NCBI GenBank assembly: GCA_964423985.1
Contig: CAYRGE010000006.1
Coordinates: 1-24,583, forward strand
Direction: 5' to 3'
Origin: CAYRGE01 sp964423985
GTDB taxonomy: Bacteria > Patescibacteriota > Minisyncoccia > Phycocordibacterales > CAYRGE01
Length of the DNA: 24,583 nucleotides
Within the stretch, counting starts at the first letter, position 1, and each line of letters starts with the position of its first letter. A program made the translations under genes and the position numbers. Positions 21,879 through 24,583 of this stretch are shown here, one piece after another. Below the pieces are notes generated by a model, which saw only the letters and a program-made list of their open reading frames with translations, did not search any database and was not told the origin of the DNA.

Positions 21879-22922
21879 ATGAAAAAACAACAAAACATAG
21901 AGACTGCTTTTTTCCTCGTGGTATTTACAGGTTTAATATATCTAACATATATCTTATTCAGTCCGTTTTTAGTTGCATTGTTTTTAGCATTAGTTTTAGT
22001 GGTTGTTTTTAGTCCAGCTCATACCAAAATACTTAAATTACTAAAAGGACACAGGTCGTTATCCGCGCTTTTAAGTGTAGTGATTGTTGTTTTTGCCATT
22101 ATGGTGCCATTTTCTGTGATTATCACCTTGTTGTTTCAGGAAGCTATTTCGCTATATGAAAATATTGCTCAAGGTGGTGGCGCTTTAGTTTTTGCAGATA
22201 AACACCTAGATATATTAGAGGGGTATGTTAACAATATTGCACCAGCATTGTCGCTTGATTTTAATATACAATCTCATGTTGAAGTAATTCTTGAGTGGTT
22301 TATTAGCAATATAAATACATTCCTATCTGGCATCGTGGGTTTTGTTTTGAGTTTTTTTATAATGCTTTTTGCTATTTATTTTCTATTTAAAGACGGCGTA
22401 TTTTTGCGTAAAAAAATAGTAGAATTAAGCCCTTTTTCAGATGAATATGATGAAAAGATCTTAAAACAACTTGAGATAGCGGTAAACTCAGGAATGAAAA
22501 GCCAGCTCGCAATAGCTGCCATACAAGGAACTTTAACTGGAATTGGTTTTCTTATATTTGGAATTTCAAATCCAGTATTATGGGGTTTTGTGGCGGCATT
22601 TGCGGCATTAATACCAGCGGTTGGAACAGGTATTGTTATAATTCCTACAGGAATTTATTTACTTATTATTGGGCAAGTCATATCTGGTGCAGGAATAATT
22701 ATTTGGGGTGTTCTTATTGTTGGGCTTGTTGATAATCTTTTAAGGCCGATTTTGCTAGAAAAAGGAATAAATATTCACTCATTTATTCTTCTACTTTCAA
22801 TTTTTGGTGGATTAATCTTGTTTGGTCCAATTGGCGTTATAGCAGGTCCAATCGTTATTGCATTTTTGTTTTCCCTTCTTGAGATTTATCCACAGATAAT
22901 GAAACAACATAAAATAGACTAA
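21879..22922 (+). CDS. AI-2E family transporter (PerM/YdbI-like permease)
   Basis: A 347-residue polytopic membrane protein of Pfam family AI-2E_transport. Hydrophobic segments occur near 10-28, 30-45, 63-90, 146-172 and then four or five between about 205 and 335. The soluble loop (about 90-145) and the conserved C-terminal part (GISNPVLWGFVAAFAALIPAVGTGIVIIPTGIYLL, then GLVDNLLRPILLEKG) identify the family. Members were named for autoinducer-2 export, but many act in ion or other small-solute efflux, so the substrate is open. The gene begins 10 bp after secA and ends 4 bp before the glycerate kinase, implying one operon. No Shine-Dalgarno is seen; translation may be coupled. Confidence 0.93.
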   Translation: MKKQQNIETAFFLVVFTGLIYLTYILFSPFLVALFLALVLVVVFSPAHTKILKLLKGHRSLSALLSVVIVVFAIMVPFSVIITLLFQEAISLYENIAQGGGALVFADKHLDILEGYVNNIAPALSLDFNIQSHVEVILEWFISNINTFLSGIVGFVLSFFIMLFAIYFLFKDGVFLRKKIVELSPFSDEYDEKILKQLEIAVNSGMKSQLAIAAIQGTLTGIGFLIFGISNPVLWGFVAAFAALIPAVGTGIVIIPTGIYLLIIGQVISGAGIIIWGVLIVGLVDNLLRPILLEKGINIHSFILLLSIFGGLILFGPIGVIAGPIVIAFLFSLLEIYPQIMKQHKID

Positions 22923-22926
22923 AACA

Positions 22927-24228
22927 ATGGAAAGGATTATTAAAAATTTTAAACAACTAGCAACAACACCACTGCGCGTTGATGCACTTTCAATTCTTGA
23001 GGCGGGCTATAAATCAATTAATACAAAAAATGTAATAAAAAAAGAGATTAGGCTTGTTGGTAAAACTCTTTTTATATTGGATAAATCAATAGACTTAAGT
23101 ATATATAATCGTATATTTTTTATTGGGATAGGAAAATGTGCAGCAGATGCGGCAATTGGAATAGAGAATGTTCTTGGTGATTACATTGATGACGGAATAG
23201 TTGTTGATATGCGTAAGGTTGCTCTCAAGAAAATTAGATCGTTTGTAGGAACACATCCATTTCCCTCGGAACAAAATGTGGCGATCACTCGTCTTGTTAA
23301 GGAATTACTTGAAAACGCAAATGAAAGAGATTTAATAATAACTGTTATTTCTGGTGGTGGTTCGTCTTTGTTGTGCTTACCACACAAAACAACACATCAA
23401 GTACTTACAAAAATAACAAGTTCTTTAATGAAGCAAGGTGCAACGATTGACGAAGTTAACACAATCAGAAAGCATACATCTGATATACAAGGAGGGCAGT
23501 TTGCAAAACTTGCATATCCTGCACGCGTCGTGTCAATCATTTTTTCAGATGTACCAGGAGATGATTTAAGTGTAATAGCCTCAGGCCCGACAGTTATGGA
23601 TACAACACAAATAAATGATGCAGAAAATATTTTTAAAAAATACGATATTAAAAAACTTTGCGGTGTGCCTGAATGTGAGATTATTGAAACACCTAAAGAA
23701 TTAAAATATTTTGAAAATGTAGATAACATTCTTTTAGTCACAAATAAGCGAGCGCTTAATGCAATGAAAAAGAAGGCTGAATTACTTGAGTACAAAGCAG
23801 TGATTGTTGATTCTAAAATAGAAGGAGAAGCAAGAGAGGTCGGCGTGTCGCTTGCAAATAAAGGGAATATGCCACGCACTTGTTTTTTGTATGGAGGAGA
23901 AACAACGGTTACTATTAACCCGTCTGTCTCTGATGGTGTTGGTGGTAGGTGTCAAGAATTAGCACTAAGTTCTATTCCTTTTATAGATACCCACAGTATT
24001 TTAGTTGCATCAGCAAGCGATGGGTGGGATAATACTGATATGGCTGGTGCAATTGCTGATAGTAAAATTCGCAATTATGCAAAAATGCTTTCTCTGGAAA
24101 GTGGAGACTGGCTAGAAAAAAATCAGTCCTATGGTTTTTTTGAAAAAACAAAAGGACATATTAATACAGGTAGAACAGGCATGAATGTTTCAGATTTATA
24201 TTTTACGCTAAATAATTCTGAAAAGTAA
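22927..24228 (+). CDS. Glycerate 2-kinase (DUF4147/MOFRL family)
   Basis: Phosphorylates D-glycerate with ATP to 2-phosphoglycerate, feeding lower glycolysis. The 433 residues hold the N-terminal DUF4147 domain (FIGIGKCAADAA with K70, ISGGGSSLLC 141-150, VNTIRKHTSDIQGGQFAKLAYPA, FSDVPGDDLSVIASGPT) and the C-terminal MOFRL domain (CFLYGGETTVTI, GGRCQELAL, ASASDGWDNTDMAGA, near the end GHINTGRTGMNVSDLYF). Both are intact. It is placed in an apparent operon with secA and the permease. The next gene is a PEP synthase, which shares the phosphoglycerate-PEP-pyruvate part of metabolism. The MOFRL class also includes hydroxypyruvate reductase-named proteins, a common misannotation. Confidence 0.94.
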   Translation: MERIIKNFKQLATTPLRVDALSILEAGYKSINTKNVIKKEIRLVGKTLFILDKSIDLSIYNRIFFIGIGKCAADAAIGIENVLGDYIDDGIVVDMRKVALKKIRSFVGTHPFPSEQNVAITRLVKELLENANERDLIITVISGGGSSLLCLPHKTTHQVLTKITSSLMKQGATIDEVNTIRKHTSDIQGGQFAKLAYPARVVSIIFSDVPGDDLSVIASGPTVMDTTQINDAENIFKKYDIKKLCGVPECEIIETPKELKYFENVDNILLVTNKRALNAMKKKAELLEYKAVIVDSKIEGEAREVGVSLANKGNMPRTCFLYGGETTVTINPSVSDGVGGRCQELALSSIPFIDTHSILVASASDGWDNTDMAGAIADSKIRNYAKMLSLESGDWLEKNQSYGFFEKTKGHINTGRTGMNVSDLYFTLNNSEK

Positions 24229-24325
24229 GCTACTGCAAGATGGTAAGATATTAATTTCAGTTGAATGGTTGCAAAATAAGAGATAGTGGGGTTTTTATAA
24301 GTACATTACATAATTAATATAATAT

Positions 24326-24583
24326 ATGGAAGACTGGAAAAAAGAAAAAAATATCTTGTGGTTTGATCAGGTTTCAAATGACGATGTTGCTCTTGTTGGT
24401 GGCAAAAATGCATCACTAGGAGAAATGTACACACAGCTTGTTCCAGAAGGAATAAATGTTCCAAATGGTTTTATTGTAACTTCTTATGCATATCGTGTGT
24501 TCATAGGAGCAACTAAACTAGGCTCTATTATTGAAAAAGAATTAACTGGGTTCGACGGCAAAGATGTGCGGATGTTGCAGCAA
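24326..24583 (+). CDS. ppsA: Phosphoenolpyruvate synthase, 5' part
   Basis: Cut by the window edge; 86 codons are visible. The sequence ILWFDQVSNDDVALVGGKNASLGEM followed by GINVPNGFIVTSYAYRVFI is the start of the PEP-utilising enzyme ATP-binding domain (the GGKNASLGEM loop), best fitting PEP synthase (pyruvate, water dikinase), which interconverts pyruvate + ATP and PEP + AMP + phosphate. Pyruvate, phosphate dikinase is less likely because its N-terminus differs. The catalytic histidine and PEP-binding domains lie outside the window. A TATAAT (24318-24323) sits only 2 bp before the ATG; TAATTA at 24311 is better placed for a leaderless start. The 97-bp gap after the kinase gene has no clear terminator. 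Confidence 0.9.
   Translation, partial: MEDWKKEKNILWFDQVSNDDVALVGGKNASLGEMYTQLVPEGINVPNGFIVTSYAYRVFIGATKLGSIIEKELTGFDGKDVRMLQQ

Noticed and set aside
1..24583. UGA recoding as in Gracilibacteria/Absconditabacteria
   Set aside because: TGA ends smpB, murB and the 2209 gene at expected protein lengths.
1..24583. CRISPR array, prophage or integrated plasmid
   Set aside because: No regularly spaced direct repeats, cas genes, integrase or phage structural genes were seen; the repeats present are irregular.

Overview
The window looks like chromosomal DNA from a small-genome, AT-rich bacterium of the Patescibacteria (candidate phyla radiation), probably Parcubacteria-like. This placement is inferred from the strong A/T bias, the compact core genes, the scarcity of Shine-Dalgarno sequences with several promoter -10 boxes just upstream of start codons, and the mix of families (AI-2E transporter, MOFRL glycerate kinase, PolB-like exonuclease). 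UGA is used as a stop (for example by smpB and murB), so the UGA-glycine code of Gracilibacteria/Absconditabacteria is not in use. A run of exactly 100 Ns (13017-13116) shows this is a scaffold with an assembly gap.

Layout. Positions 1-724 are a gene graveyard: a degenerate 5'-3' exonuclease piece overlaps a frameshifted N-terminal piece of a glycosyltransferase. Next come ndk (906-1382), a probable structured RNA gene with its own promoter and terminator (1442-1660), a DUF2238-like membrane protein (2209-2616) and a repeat-rich spacer. The reverse-strand translation operon infC-rpmI-rplT (4326-3196) diverges from recG (4628-6826). A tRNA with anticodon UAU (7266-7338) converges on ftsH (9288-7342).

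The stretch 9651-12222 holds both parts of the ribosome-rescue system: smpB, then ssrA (tmRNA, 11786-12181). Between them lie a small unknown gene and a uronate-dehydrogenase-like SDR, both on the reverse strand. A family 4 uracil-DNA glycosylase follows, then the gap, then a histidine kinase and a PolB-type exonuclease that are nearly contiguous, a 78-residue helical protein and the GTPase ychF. A PHP-domain protein and a CDP-alcohol phosphatidyltransferase lie on the reverse strand.

The right end carries murB, with a perfect 18-bp hairpin in its leader, and then the tightly packed series secA, AI-2E-family permease and glycerate 2-kinase. The window ends inside a phosphoenolpyruvate synthase gene. 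Glycerate kinase and PEP synthase both act around the lower glycolytic phosphoglycerate/PEP/pyruvate node.

Most of the window is housekeeping. I found no CRISPR array, intact transposon, prophage or clearly new multi-gene system. The items most worth following up are the putative 6S-like RNA, the tmRNA tag, the tRNA-Ile(UAU), the murB leader hairpin and the promoter/start-codon architecture.
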